Assembly (NCBI RefSeq): GCF_004403465.1
Contig: NZ_SOGQ01000032.1
Span: 27,795-91,794, forward strand
Source of the DNA: Cryobacterium sinapicolor
GTDB lineage: Bacteria > Actinomycetota > Actinomycetes > Actinomycetales > Microbacteriaceae
Length of the DNA: 64,000 nt
Direction: 5' to 3'
Shown here: piece after piece, positions 34,601 to 42,479 of the stretch
Position numbering within the stretch: position 1 is the stretch's first letter
Layout of the letters: the number at the start of each line of letters is the position of its first letter
Notes under the pieces: generated by a model
Told to the model about the DNA's origin: nothing
The model's database searches: none
Seen by the model: only the letters and a program-made list of their open reading frames with translations
Program-made: the position numbers and the translations under genes

Positions 34601-34657
34601 GTGTTCGAGCGGCTATTCTACGGTCCGGTGGAACGCTCCGGCCCGTTCGGCGGCTAG
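31622..34657 (+). CDS. glnE: Glutamine synthetase adenylyltransferase / deadenylyltransferase
   Basis: A 1011-residue two-headed enzyme that adds and removes AMP on glutamine synthetase. Both nucleotidyltransferase domains keep their signature: RLAVIGMGKAGAGELNYVSD with DVDVIF (about residues 215-240) and FAVIGMGRFGGAELGFGSD with DADVMYVF (about residues 720-745). Each is followed by its helical partner (LKLGPGGLRDIEFTVQLLQL and LKLGRGSLSDVEWFVQLLQL). The size is normal. The ATG 31622 lies 20 bases after glnA2. It controls GlnA (34762-36186), whose target Tyr is intact. A long open frame on the opposite strand is only its shadow. Confidence 0.96.
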   Translation: MAREQLTLTELARVGFVELREVRIRLDEVGDLGGPEPAALLPLLGKTADPDAALMALVSLLRQAPNEVRALLLHPDPTQRLLRVVGASSGLTEFFLRHPEELSVLAKPLPVLPDLPELRKDLLESVGSTDGFASLVDDEGWVALRVRYRRRLAQLAAYDLEQADPVAGLDAVARTLADLAAAALEASLAVARSMSTGLVAGRGVFPEGEVRATRLAVIGMGKAGAGELNYVSDVDVIFVAEGDPDAGLEAPRAVDIATRLAILLMRGLNQPAVEPELWEVDPNLRPEGKSGALVRSLESHLAYYERWAKSWEFQALLKARPLAGDLELGGRYVAAVSPKVWTSASRENFVESVQRMRERVTKNIPEDEVAVQLKLGPGGLRDIEFTVQLLQLVHGQADPAVRQAGTLPALTALAESGYVGRAEAAEFAQEYRILRLMEHRLQLEKLRRTHLVPRDESSLRVLARATGLAPNAAQLTVRWLNTKHRVRGLHERLFYRPLLSAVAALPAEGLNLTSAQAEARLAAIGFRNTKGALGHIAALTGGVSRRATIQRNLLPVLLQWFSEGADPDYGLLAFRRLSDSLGTTYWFLRMLRDSSGAAERLTRVLSSSRFVGELLETIPESVAWLEDEDDLRPRSAATLREEARAVLARHESPDAAASILRTARRREMLRLAFSAILGQVSIDELATGLTDVTATIIDGVLAAIRGTTLDGAEDGRTTDGIEFAVIGMGRFGGAELGFGSDADVMYVFRPGGLTGEAAHDRAKFIVRELSRLTDDNRLPLDLDIGLRPEGKNGSVARSLESYEAYYRRWSLTWEAQALLRGRGVAGDTLLLADFEAVADAVRYPSSISEQAIREVKRIKARVENERLPQGADPNRHLKLGRGSLSDVEWFVQLLQLQHAADIPALRTSSTLGALRASVAAGLVSQSDADTLSSAWLFASRCRSAITLWTNKTADVLPTDRVQLEGVARVLEYPPGSANQLEEEYLSVTRRSRAVFERLFYGPVERSGPFGG

Positions 34658-34691
34658 GCACGGCTCGATCGCGGGCGGGCACGAACACGAC

Positions 34692-34722
34692 AGGACCGCA
34701 TCCCCATGGGGGCTGCGGTCCT
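34692..34722. terminator. Bidirectional hairpin between glnE and glnA
   Basis: A 9-bp perfect outer stem AGGACCGCA (34692-34700) / TGCGGTCCT (34714-34722) with further pairing inside (CCCC/GGGG), between convergent genes. Confidence 0.65.
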
Positions 34723-34761
34723 ATCGTCGGTGGCCGAGTGGCTGCCGGGGTGCCTGACGGC

Positions 34762-36186
34762 CTAGACGCCGTAGTAGAGCTCGAACTCGAACGGGTGCGG
34801 ACGCTGCGCCAACGGCTTGATCTCCATCTCGCGCTTGTAGTCGATCCAGGTTTCGATCAGTTCGGGCGTGAAGACGTTGCCGGCCAGCAGGAAGTCGTGG
34901 TCGTTCTCGAGAGCCACGAGGGCCTCGCCGAGCGACGCGGGAACCTGCGGGATGTTCTTGGCTTCTTCGGGCGGCAGCTCGTAGAGGTCCTTGTCGACCG
35001 GCTCGTGCGGTTCGATCCGGTTCTTGATCCCGTCCAGGCCGGCCATCAGCTGGGCGGCGAAGGCGAGGTACGGGTTGCCCGAGGCATCCGGGGCTCGGAA
35101 CTCGATGCGCTTCGCCTTCGGGTTCGTGCCCGTGATCGGGATGCGGATGGATGCCGAACGGTTGCCGGCCGAGTAGACCAGGTTCACGGGAGCCTCGAAG
35201 CCGGGCACCAGGCGGTGGTAGGAGTTGACGCTCGGATTCGTGAACGCGAGCACGGCGGGCGCGTGCTTGAGGAGACCGCCGATGTACCAGCGGGCGACGT
35301 CGGACAGACCGCCGTAGCCGGCCTCATCGTAGAAGAGGGGCTTCCCGTCGGCCCACAGGGACTGGTGGGTGTGCATGCCGGAACCGTTGTCGCCGAACAG
35401 CGGCTTCGGCATGAAGGTGGCGGTCTTTCCCCACTCGGCCGAGGTGTTCTTGACGATGTACTTGAACTTGAGCAGGTCGTCGGCCGCGTGCACCATGGTG
35501 TCGAAGCGGTAGTTGATCTCGCCCTGGCCGCCGGTGCCGACCTCGTGGTGGCTGCGCTCCAGGATGAGTCCGGCGTCGATCAGCTTGAGGCAGATGTCAT
35601 CGCGCAGGTCGGCGTGCTGGTCGACCGGGCTGACGGGGAAGTAGCCGCCCTTGAACGGGGTCTTGTTGGCGAGGTTGCCGCCGACCTCTTCCTTTCCGGA
35701 GTTCCAGGCACCCTCGCTGGAGTCGACGGAGTAGAAGCTGGAGTGCTGGTTCACTTCGTAGCGAACATCGTCGAAGATGTAGAACTCGGCTTCGGGAGCG
35801 AAGAAGGCGGTGTCTGCGATCCCGGTCGAAGCCAGGTACTTCTCGGCCTTCTTGGCAACCTGGCGCGGGTCCTTGGAGTAGATCTCGCCGTTACGCGGGT
35901 TGTAGATGTCGAAGAGCATGATGAGGGTGCGTTCCGTGCGGAACGCGTCGACGTAAGCCGTGGTCACGTCCGGGATCAGCTGCATGTCGGACTCGTGGAT
36001 CGACGCGAAGCCGCGGATCGACGAACCGTCGAACATCTGCCCGACCGTGAAGAACTCCTCATCGACCGTCGACGCGGGGATGTTGAAGTGCTGCTGCACA
36101 CCCGGCAAATCGGTGAAACGGATGTCAAGGAACTTGACGTCGGTGTCCTTGATGAACTTGAGCACTTCTGACGAATCGCGGAACAT
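34762..36186 (-). CDS. glnA: Glutamine synthetase type I, main enzyme
   Basis: A 474-residue dodecameric glutamine synthetase. It has the latch [17 protein letters not shown], the metal sites [32 protein letters not shown] and [14 protein letters not shown], the RNRSA-like [11 protein letters not shown], and the adenylylation site [10 protein letters not shown] with the target Tyr. The start ATG 36186 is chosen because GGAG lies upstream and it matches the family start; upstream in-frame codons are not family-like. The promoter carries a four-half-site GlnR operator, so both transcriptional and GlnE-mediated control apply. It ends convergent with glnE. Confidence 0.96.
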   Translation of the reverse strand: MFRDSSEVLKFIKDTDVKFLDIRFTDLPGVQQHFNIPASTVDEEFFTVGQMFDGSSIRGFASIHESDMQLIPDVTTAYVDAFRTERTLIMLFDIYNPRNGEIYSKDPRQVAKKAEKYLASTGIADTAFFAPEAEFYIFDDVRYEVNQHSSFYSVDSSEGAWNSGKEEVGGNLANKTPFKGGYFPVSPVDQHADLRDDICLKLIDAGLILERSHHEVGTGGQGEINYRFDTMVHAADDLLKFKYIVKNTSAEWGKTATFMPKPLFGDNGSGMHTHQSLWADGKPLFYDEAGYGGLSDVARWYIGGLLKHAPAVLAFTNPSVNSYHRLVPGFEAPVNLVYSAGNRSASIRIPITGTNPKAKRIEFRAPDASGNPYLAFAAQLMAGLDGIKNRIEPHEPVDKDLYELPPEEAKNIPQVPASLGEALVALENDHDFLLAGNVFTPELIETWIDYKREMEIKPLAQRPHPFEFELYYGV

Positions 36187-36247
36187 GCGGTGTTTTCTCC
36201 AAACGACGTGGGGGTAGAACTGTGAGTCGCGCACTGCGGCTCCATTG

Positions 36248-36253
36248 AGGCTA
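36248..36253 (-). promoter_or_regulatory. -10 box TAGCCT of glnA
   Basis: TAGCCT on the minus strand, about 62 bases before the start codon. The transcription start would be near 36241, which puts the centre of the GlnR operator at about -41. Confidence 0.45.
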
Positions 36254-36263
36254 CTGGGGCACC

Positions 36264-36301
36264 GTTACCCGGCAGTGACGCTTATGTTTCACACATGTTA
36301 C
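36264..36301 (-). promoter_or_regulatory. GlnR operator upstream of glnA, four half-sites
   Basis: On the minus strand the half-sites GTAAC (36301-36297), GAAAC (36290-36286), GTCAC (36279-36275) and GTAAC (36268-36264) are each separated by exactly six bases. This matches the actinobacterial GlnR consensus GTnAC-n6-GAAAC repeated twice, with only one base off in the last half-site. The regular 11-bp spacing places all half-sites on one DNA face. It identifies GlnR as the likely nitrogen regulator here. Confidence 0.75.
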
Positions 36302-36317
36302 AGCGGGGCCCGCTCGG

Positions 36318-36323
36318 TAGACT
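36318..36323 (+). promoter_or_regulatory. -10 box TAGACT of the RDD gene
   Basis: TAGACT lies six bases before the GTG at 36330, the leaderless arrangement, and settles the start codon. Confidence 0.5.
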
Positions 36324-36329
36324 CACTCC

Positions 36330-36770
36330 GTGCCTGCCGCAGCCTCGAATTCAATCCCCTTCGGACAGCTTCCGCCGAGCCGTTGGCCGGGGGAGCGCCT
36401 CGGTCTGCCGAATGAGGGGCCTCGGTCCGTGGGGCGCGTCGGACGCCGAATCGGCGCCCTCGCGCTGGACTGGGCACTGGCCTACGGGGCGGCGGCGCTG
36501 TTCTTCAGCACGGACGGCGTCATCAACGGTTTCGCGGTGACAGCCATTTTCGTGGGGCTCCAGATCGTGTTCGTCCCGACGATCGGCGGCAGCATCGGGC
36601 ATCGCCTGGTCGGGCTTCGCGTCGTCCCGCTCCAGCCGGGCTGGGTCGGGCTGTGGCGCCCCGTCGTGCGGTCCCTGCTGCTGGGCCTGGCGGTCCCCGC
36701 GCTGGTCTGGGACTCGGACCAGCGCGGTTTCCACGACAAGGTCGCGGGAACCGTCCTCATCCGCAGCTAG
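36330..36770 (+). CDS. RDD family membrane protein
   Basis: A 146-residue membrane protein of the RDD family. The defining residues are in VGRRIGALALDWALAY (Arg and Asp), and the C-terminal half ends with WDSDQRGFHDKVAGTVLI, typical of the family. There are three or four hydrophobic segments (about 42-60, 67-85, 107-125). Function is unknown; ion or metabolite transport has been proposed for some relatives. GTG 36330 is set by TAGACT six bases upstream. It is convergent with DUF4191 and divergent from glnA, the same order as in mycobacteria (from memory). Confidence 0.85.
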   Translation: MPAAASNSIPFGQLPPSRWPGERLGLPNEGPRSVGRVGRRIGALALDWALAYGAAALFFSTDGVINGFAVTAIFVGLQIVFVPTIGGSIGHRLVGLRVVPLQPGWVGLWRPVVRSLLLGLAVPALVWDSDQRGFHDKVAGTVLIRS

Positions 36771-36809
36771 CCTGTTCGGCAGGCCGGCCTGTCCGGCGTG
36801 GCTGAACGG

Positions 36810-37520
36810 CTAGTTTCCGCGCTGTGGGCGGGCCTTCATCGGGTCGACGCCCTTGGGGATCGGCAGCTTCTTGGTCATGGAGTTCAACCGGTTGTTCACG
36901 GCGAGCACCTCGGCCTTGGTCAGGGTGGGCTTGATCCGGGTGAGGCGCCGAGCCAATTTGTGCAGCGGCACGGCGTCGGCGTCCGGGCCGACACTGATGA
37001 TCGTGACGGCGATACTTCCGCCGAGCCTGGTCACCATCCGGCGCTCTTCCTCGAGCATGCGGGCCGTGCGAGTGCGCGGCCCCTCGCTGATCAGGACGAC
37101 GCCACCGCGACCGACGGCTCGGTAGACGGCATCCTGAGTCTTGCCGTTGACGGCGACGGGCATTTCGCTGCCCACCCACCCGCGCTTGAGCGAACCGCGC
37201 AGCACGGCGCCTACGGCGCCGGGCTGGCCCTCGATCTGCGTGTACGCGGCCTTCTCGGCCCGCTGGCCCAGGATGATGAGCATGGCGAGGATGCCGGCGA
37301 GCACGCCCGAGATCGTCCACAGCACAAGGTTGAGGATGCTCCCGGGGGACAACAGGAGGGCCAGGCCCAGGGCGACGGCGACGGGCACCACGAAGCCGAG
37401 AACCATGAACAACACGATCTTCTTGTCGTAGCGACGTGTCATCTGGAACACCTGCCACATTTGCTTCATGCGGCCGGGCTTCTTGGGGGGGCGGGGAGTC
37501 TTGTCCTTGCTGCGTGCCAT
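36810..37520 (-). CDS. DUF4191 domain-containing membrane protein
   Basis: A 236-residue protein of the actinobacterial DUF4191 family. A basic N-terminus (ARSKDKTPRPPKKPGRMKQM) is followed by two membrane helices (about residues 38-58 and 64-86) and a cytosolic domain with GAVLRGSLKRGWVGSEMPVA and VGRGGVVLISEG. The function is unknown. It lies next to lipA in the same direction across a gap of about 50 bases, an arrangement conserved in actinobacteria, which hints at but does not prove a link to lipoate metabolism. The ATG follows TAGTCT by seven bases. Confidence 0.87.
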   Translation of the reverse strand: MARSKDKTPRPPKKPGRMKQMWQVFQMTRRYDKKIVLFMVLGFVVPVAVALGLALLLSPGSILNLVLWTISGVLAGILAMLIILGQRAEKAAYTQIEGQPGAVGAVLRGSLKRGWVGSEMPVAVNGKTQDAVYRAVGRGGVVLISEGPRTRTARMLEEERRMVTRLGGSIAVTIISVGPDADAVPLHKLARRLTRIKPTLTKAEVLAVNNRLNSMTKKLPIPKGVDPMKARPQRGN

Positions 37521-37527
37521 AGTTCCA

Positions 37528-37533
37528 AGACTA
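37528..37533 (-). promoter_or_regulatory. -10 box TAGTCT of the DUF4191 gene
   Basis: On the minus strand TAGTCT is followed by seven bases and the ATG at 37520; leaderless spacing. Confidence 0.5.
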
Positions 37534-37568
37534 CCGAGTCACCTGAATGTCTCGTGACCGATTTTTGA

Positions 37569-38558
37569 TCAGGAGACCGCCTGCGCGAACCCGAGCGAGG
37601 CATCCGCCAGGTGGCGCAGTTGCGGCGGAACCTCGCGACCGGTCGCCAGCATGGACTGAGCCCACAGTCGGCCGGCCCGGTACGACGAACGCACGAGCGG
37701 GCCGGAGAGCACACCGAGGAAACCGATGGCCTCGGCCTCGTCCTTGAGCTCGACGAACTCCTCCGGCTTCACCCAGCGGGCCACGGGCAGGTGCCGTGCG
37801 CTCGGTCGCAAATACTGGGTGATCGTGACAATGTCGGTCCCGGCGTCGTGAAGGTCCTGAAGCGCCTGGCTGATCTCCGCACGCTCCTCACCCATGCCCA
37901 GGATCAGGTTCGACTTCGTGATCAATCCGGCATCCCGTCCCTGTGTGAGCACGTCGAGGGAACGTTCGTAGCGGAATGCCGGCCGGATTCGCTTGAAGAT
38001 GCGGGGGACGGTCTCCACGTTGTGGCCGAAGACCTCGGGCCGGGCGGAGAAGACCTCGCCGAGGTGGTCCGGGTTGCCGGAGAAGTCCGGGACCAGGATC
38101 TCGACACCTGTCCCGGGGCTCTGCTGATGAATCTGCCGGATAGTCTCCGCGTAGAGCCAGGAGCCCTCGTCGGGCAGATCGTCGCGGGCGACGCCCGTCA
38201 CCGTGGCGTAACGAAGATTCATCTTGACAACGGATTCAGCGACCCGGCGCGGCTCGTCAGTGTCGTACTCGGCGGGTTTGCCGGTATCGATCTGGCAGAA
38301 GTCGCACCGCCTGGTGCATTGCGACCCGCCGATCAAGAAGGTCGCCTCACGGTCTTCCCAGCATTCGAAGATGTTGGGGCAGCCGGCCTCCTGGCATACC
38401 GTGTGCAGGTTTTCGCCCTTCACCAGGTTCTGGAGCTTGCGGTACTCCGGTCCCATTTTCGCCACCGTCTTGATCCAGGCGGGCTTTCGTTCGATCGGGG
38501 TCTCCATGTTGCGTATCTCGAGGCGCAGCATCTTCCGCCCCTCGGGTGCCGCACTCAT
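37569..38558 (-). CDS. lipA: Lipoyl synthase
   Basis: A 329-residue radical-SAM enzyme that inserts two sulfurs into octanoyl chains carried on lipoyl domains. The auxiliary cluster Cys motif is [12 protein letters not shown] and the radical-SAM motif is CTRRCDFC. The C-terminal RSSYRAG carries the conserved serine that ligates the auxiliary cluster. It starts at ATG 38558, overlapping the lipB stop by four bases, so LipB (octanoyl transfer) and LipA (sulfur insertion) are made together. The substrate E2 is encoded 2.4 kb upstream, at 40979-42409. Confidence 0.96.
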   Translation of the reverse strand: MSAAPEGRKMLRLEIRNMETPIERKPAWIKTVAKMGPEYRKLQNLVKGENLHTVCQEAGCPNIFECWEDREATFLIGGSQCTRRCDFCQIDTGKPAEYDTDEPRRVAESVVKMNLRYATVTGVARDDLPDEGSWLYAETIRQIHQQSPGTGVEILVPDFSGNPDHLGEVFSARPEVFGHNVETVPRIFKRIRPAFRYERSLDVLTQGRDAGLITKSNLILGMGEERAEISQALQDLHDAGTDIVTITQYLRPSARHLPVARWVKPEEFVELKDEAEAIGFLGVLSGPLVRSSYRAGRLWAQSMLATGREVPPQLRHLADASLGFAQAVS

Positions 38559-39190
38559 ACGGACACCGCCCAGGCGGTCTCGAACTGGGCCGTGATGGGC
38601 GCAATGAGATCGGCCGGGGTAACGTCGCGACCGACCATCCTCGACATGGTGGTGACGCCGGCATCCCTGATCCCGCAGGCGATGATGTGGTCATAGGGCT
38701 CGAGCGAGTTGTTGCAGTTGAGGGCGAAGCCGTGCATGGTCACTCCTTCCGCGACGCGGATTCCGATGGCAGCGATTTTGTCTACGTGGCCGTCCGGGCC
38801 GACCCAGACTCCGGAACGGCCCGGGACCCGAAAACCGACGATGCCGAAGCCGAGCAGGGCGTCGATGATGATCCCCTCGAGCAGGCGCACGTAGCCGACC
38901 ACGTCCACGGGCTCGTGAAGACGAGTGATCGGATACCCGACCAGTTGGCCGGGGCCGTGCCAGGTGATCTTCCCGCCTCGGTCCGCGTCGATCACGGGGG
39001 TTCCGTTGCTGGGCCGCTCCTCGGGAGCTGTGCGCTTCCCGGCGGTGTACACACTCGGATGTTCGAGGAAGATGACGGTGTCCGGCCTCTCCCCGGAGAC
39101 GACGGAACGGTGGACTGCGCGTTGGAGCTCAAGGCCCTCAACATACGGCACGGAGTTGGCGCTTAGCCCCGCGACGACAAAGTCGAGCAT
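38555..39190 (-). CDS. lipB: Octanoyl-[ACP]:protein octanoyltransferase
   Basis: A 211-residue acyltransferase that moves octanoate from ACP to lipoyl domains. Conserved parts are [20 protein letters not shown], the Lys in [12 protein letters not shown] and the active-site Cys in [17 protein letters not shown]. The ATG at 39190 is preceded by TAGGAT with six bases between, so the lipB-lipA message is probably leaderless. It overlaps lipA by four bases. ACP, its donor, is encoded at 9799-10047. Confidence 0.95.
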   Translation of the reverse strand: MLDFVVAGLSANSVPYVEGLELQRAVHRSVVSGERPDTVIFLEHPSVYTAGKRTAPEERPSNGTPVIDADRGGKITWHGPGQLVGYPITRLHEPVDVVGYVRLLEGIIIDALLGFGIVGFRVPGRSGVWVGPDGHVDKIAAIGIRVAEGVTMHGFALNCNNSLEPYDHIIACGIRDAGVTTMSRMVGRDVTPADLIAPITAQFETAWAVSV

Positions 39191-39196
39191 GTTGCC

Positions 39197-39202
39197 ATCC
39201 TA
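39197..39202 (-). promoter_or_regulatory. -10 box TAGGAT of lipB-lipA
   Basis: On the minus strand TAGGAT is followed by six bases and the ATG at 39190. Confidence 0.5.
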
Positions 39203-39227
39203 AACCCCGGCGTTCCTCCCCAGGGGG

Positions 39228-40949
39228 ATGCCGGACTGGTTGTCCCCGAACCGCAACCCGGGCGGCCCGGACGAGGGCGGCCCGGCCAGCATTGGCGACA
39301 TGAGAAGTCGCGGTCGACGCGTTCGGGATCCGGAGCCGGTATCCCTGCTGCCGTCGACGGAACCTGTGCTGTCGACGGAACCTGTGCTGTCGACGGAACC
39401 TGTGCTGTCGATGGCACCAGTGCCCGTCGGCGGCGGCCAGGCATTGATCGCCGGGTACCGGGTTCTGCGGCGCCTGGCGTCGAGTGACCGGGCGGACCTG
39501 TACGTGGGCGTGGCTCCGGCACTGTCGACCTCACCCGAGAGTGAGGTCCACGGCAAGGGGCCTGGTTTCTCCGGGACATCCGTTGTGCTCAAGGTTTTCC
39601 GTACGGGAACGGAGGACCTGGCGGTTGAACGCGAAGTTCGTGCCCTGACCGCTCTGACTCCCGGACGACTGACCATGCTCGTCGATGTCGGCACCCTGCC
39701 TGATGGCCGCACCTGCCTTGTCCTGGAACAGCTGACGGGTGGGGCGCTGAGCGGCTTCCTGAAGAACCGCCGGCATCTCCCTCCCGGGGAGGCGGTCACG
39801 ATCCTGGCCCCCGTCGCGGCCGCGCTGGCGGAACTGCAGACCATCGGCCTGGTGCATCCGGCCGTGAGCCTATCGACCATTCTTTTCGACTCCTTCGGGC
39901 GCCCGGTCCTGACCGGACTGGGGGAGCTCCAAGAGCTCCCCGACGCCGGTCGTGAGCGAACCGAGGCCCTCGCCATGATGCACGACAGACTCGCGCAGGT
40001 CGTCCGGGCGGTGCTCGATCAAGTCGATCCGGTTGTGCCGGCTCAGGCGGCCCTCCGTGACCTGGACCGGTGGTGCGCGGGGCGGTCCGCCCGGCCGGCG
40101 GCCACAGCCCCAAGCCAGCTCGAGCACTTCCTGTTCGCCTGGGCCGAGGCCGAACCGGTGACGTTCAGCCGGACCGGCGACGACGGCAGGGGTCCGCAAA
40201 CGGCCGGCGACTGGCTCAGGCGACCTGTTCCGGACGATCCCTCCGGGCGCGCAGCCGCGCTGACGGTTCGCGTCGCCTCGGGGGAGGTGCGGGCCCAACG
40301 ACTGCTCGGCACTCTAGCGTCCCGCACATCTGCAGGGGTCCGTCGACTGCGGGGAGTCCACCCAGCCGGTGGGCTGAAAGCTGTGCTGAGCAGGCGGTTC
40401 CGCGTCCGCCGTGGAGCGCTGCTCCTTGCCGTTATTTTCGCCGTGGCGAGCACCGGACTCGCGTTGAATGCACGGGGTCCGGGTGGATCCGCGGTGACTG
40501 CGGGAGTGCGGCCGGAAACCTCCACTGCGCCGGCCGGAGCCACCGCCCTGCCGTCGTCCGACCCGGCGAAGTCGGACGCATCAGGTGCCGGCGACCGTGA
40601 CGCCGATAGAGCCGCAACGGCCAGTGACGACCCGGCGACAGCGGTTCCGGCTCTTTTGCGGCTCCGGGCCTGGTGCCTGGACGAGGTCTCGGTGGTCTGT
40701 CTTGATGCTGTGCACCAGTCGCAATCGGCGGCCCTGACCGCCGACAGCCACACCCTGCGAATGATGCACCAGGGCGGCGACGCCCCCGAAGCCGAGGACG
40801 TCTCGTTGTGGTCGGCGGTCTTGGTGGAGCGCACGGGGGACGTCGCGCTCGTATCGCTCCAGGCCCACGACCTAGAACGACAGCCGGCCTCGGTCCTTGT
40901 GGTCAAGGGCGAGGCCGGCTGGCGAATCAGGGAGATTTTCGACTACTAG
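39228..40949 (+). CDS. Membrane-anchored pseudokinase-like protein
   Basis: A 573-residue protein with a protein-kinase-like cytosolic part (about 70-300), a single membrane helix near residues 398-414 (ALLLAVIFAVASTGLAL) and a ~155-residue outer domain. The kinase fold is degenerate. The Lys of VVLKVF and an EREVRAL helix remain, but the glycine loop is LASSDRADLYVG, the HRD-x4-N loop reads HPAVSLSTILFD and the DFG position reads TGLGE. Catalysis is therefore unlikely. A Ser-Thr-Glu-Pro-Val-Leu triplicate lies near residues 43-60. The outer part looks like a Ser/Asp-rich linker plus a small globular domain. The start is uncertain (ATG 39228 or 39300). No named family fits. Confidence 0.65.
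   Translation: MPDWLSPNRNPGGPDEGGPASIGDMRSRGRRVRDPEPVSLLPSTEPVLSTEPVLSTEPVLSMAPVPVGGGQALIAGYRVLRRLASSDRADLYVGVAPALSTSPESEVHGKGPGFSGTSVVLKVFRTGTEDLAVEREVRALTALTPGRLTMLVDVGTLPDGRTCLVLEQLTGGALSGFLKNRRHLPPGEAVTILAPVAAALAELQTIGLVHPAVSLSTILFDSFGRPVLTGLGELQELPDAGRERTEALAMMHDRLAQVVRAVLDQVDPVVPAQAALRDLDRWCAGRSARPAATAPSQLEHFLFAWAEAEPVTFSRTGDDGRGPQTAGDWLRRPVPDDPSGRAAALTVRVASGEVRAQRLLGTLASRTSAGVRRLRGVHPAGGLKAVLSRRFRVRRGALLLAVIFAVASTGLALNARGPGGSAVTAGVRPETSTAPAGATALPSSDPAKSDASGAGDRDADRAATASDDPATAVPALLRLRAWCLDEVSVVCLDAVHQSQSAALTADSHTLRMMHQGGDAPEAEDVSLWSAVLVERTGDVALVSLQAHDLERQPASVLVVKGEAGWRIREIFDY
39353..39406 (+). repeat. Three 18-base tandem repeats in the pseudokinase gene
   Basis: The unit GTCGACGGAACCTGTGCT occurs three times in a row without change (39353-39370, 39371-39388, 39389-39406), followed by a partly matching fourth copy. 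It keeps the frame and encodes STEPVL three times in the N-terminal linker. Identical copies suggest recent slippage. Confidence 0.85.
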
Positions 40950-40978
40950 TCACAGCGTCCGTCGTCTGGTGATATCGA

Positions 40979-42409
40979 CTAGAGACCGAGGTTTGCCTCG
41001 AAGGCACCTTCCTCGAGACGCTGCTTCATCGTGACGAGGAAACGTGACGCATCCGCTCCGTCGATGATGCGGTGGTCGTAGGACAGCGCAAGGAACACGG
41101 TCGAGCGGATCGCGATCGCATCGAGTCCACCCTGGCTGACGACGATGGGCTTTTTGTAGACGACACCGGTGCCGAGGATGGCGCTCTGCGGCAGGAAGAC
41201 GACCGGGGTGTCGAAGAGTGCGCCGCGCGAACCGGTGTTGGTGAGCGTGAATGTGCCACCGGATAGTTCGTCGGGCTTGAGCTTGTTGTCGCGGGTGCGC
41301 TGGGCGAGGTCGGCGATCTGAGCGGCGAAGCCGGCCAGATCGAGGTCGCCCGCGTTGCGCACCACGGGGGTCAACAGGCCGCGCTCGGTGTCGACCGCGA
41401 TGCTGATGTTCTCCTGGCTCGGGTACACGATCGTGTCACCGTCAATGGTGGCGTTGATGATCGGGTTGGCCTGGAGCGCCTCGGCGGCGGCGAGAGCGAA
41501 GAACGGCAGGAAGGACAGCTTGTTGCCCGTCTTGGCATGGAATTCGGCCTTCACCGCGTCGCGCAGGATCGCGACCCGGGTGACATCGACCTCGACCACG
41601 GTGGTCAGCTGAGCGGACGACTGCATCGAGATGACGGCTCGCTCGGCGACGACCTTGCGCAGACGGGACATGGGCTGGGTGGTCCCGCGCAGGGCGGAGA
41701 CCTCCACGGCCGGAGCCGCTGCTGCAGGCGTGCCGGCGGGAGCGCCGGCCTGGGCGAGCACGATATCCTCCTTGCGGATGCGTCCACCGACACCGGTTCC
41801 GACCACGGTGGAGAGATCAACGCCAGCCTCGTTCGCGAGCTTGCGGACGATGGGGGTGACGTAGCCGGATGTCCCCGCGTGCGATCCTCGGGCGACGACC
41901 GGTTCCGGCGCCGCAACGGGGGCTGCAACCGGGGCTGCAACGGGTGCCGGGGCGGCGACGGGTGCCGCGACCGGTGCCGGCGCGAACACGGGTGCCGCGA
42001 CGGGTGCGGGGGCTGCGACGGGTGCGGGGGCGGCGACGGGCTCGGGTGCGGCCACCGGAGCCGGCGCTTCCGCGACGGGCTCGGGTGCGGCCACCGGAGC
42101 CGGCGCTTCCGCGACGGGCTCGGGTGCGGCCACCGGTGCCGGCGCTTCTGCGGCCGGAGCGGCAGCGGCGGAACCGTCACCGATCATGACCAGGGCGGTT
42201 CCGACCTCGACGGTCTCGTCTTCCTGCACCAGGATGGCTTCGATCACTCCGGCAATGGGGGACGGAATTTCAGTGTCCACCTTGTCGGTCGATACCTCGA
42301 GCAGCGGCTCGTCGACTTCGACGCGGTCTCCCACGTTCTTCAGCCAGCGGGTGACCGTACCCTCGGTGACACTCTCACCGAGTGCCGGGAGGTTAACGGA
42401 TTCGCTCAT
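40979..42409 (-). CDS. Dihydrolipoamide acyltransferase E2 of a 2-oxoacid dehydrogenase
   Basis: A 476-residue E2 core subunit. It has one N-terminal lipoyl domain with the lipoyl-lysine Lys43 in EVSTDKVDTE, a long Ala/Pro linker (about 82-170), a peripheral-subunit-binding domain (VTPIVRKLANEAGVDLSTVV) and the catalytic domain with SYDHRIIDGADASRF. It is annotated as SucB in many genomes, but actinobacterial work assigns the equivalent protein (DlaT/AceF) to pyruvate dehydrogenase, often shared with oxoglutarate dehydrogenase. AceE and Lpd in this window would complete the complex. Mycobacterial DlaT has, as I recall, two lipoyl domains; this one has a single copy. The lpd gene precedes it by 70 bases. 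Confidence 0.9.
   Translation of the reverse strand: MSESVNLPALGESVTEGTVTRWLKNVGDRVEVDEPLLEVSTDKVDTEIPSPIAGVIEAILVQEDETVEVGTALVMIGDGSAAAAPAAEAPAPVAAPEPVAEAPAPVAAPEPVAEAPAPVAAPEPVAAPAPVAAPAPVAAPVFAPAPVAAPVAAPAPVAAPVAAPVAAPEPVVARGSHAGTSGYVTPIVRKLANEAGVDLSTVVGTGVGGRIRKEDIVLAQAGAPAGTPAAAAPAVEVSALRGTTQPMSRLRKVVAERAVISMQSSAQLTTVVEVDVTRVAILRDAVKAEFHAKTGNKLSFLPFFALAAAEALQANPIINATIDGDTIVYPSQENISIAVDTERGLLTPVVRNAGDLDLAGFAAQIADLAQRTRDNKLKPDELSGGTFTLTNTGSRGALFDTPVVFLPQSAILGTGVVYKKPIVVSQGGLDAIAIRSTVFLALSYDHRIIDGADASRFLVTMKQRLEEGAFEANLGL
42033..42149 (-). repeat. Three 39-base tandem repeats in the E2 linker
   Basis: A 39-base unit repeats three times (42033-42071, 42072-42110, 42111-42149); the first two are identical and the third differs by two bases. 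It encodes the 13-residue Ala/Pro unit EAPAPVAAPEPVA. These form the swinging arm of the lipoyl domain, so copy number is expected to vary between strains. Confidence 0.85.
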
Positions 42410-42479
42410 GCGATTGTCTCCTTCAAAGCCATTTGTCTGTAATTAGAGAAGTGAATGTCTGAATGCCGAAGTTCGGCGA

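Noticed and set aside
42033-42149. Regular 39-base repeats that might suggest a CRISPR array
   Set aside because: There are no spacers; the repeats are head-to-tail and in frame, encoding the E2 Ala/Pro linker.
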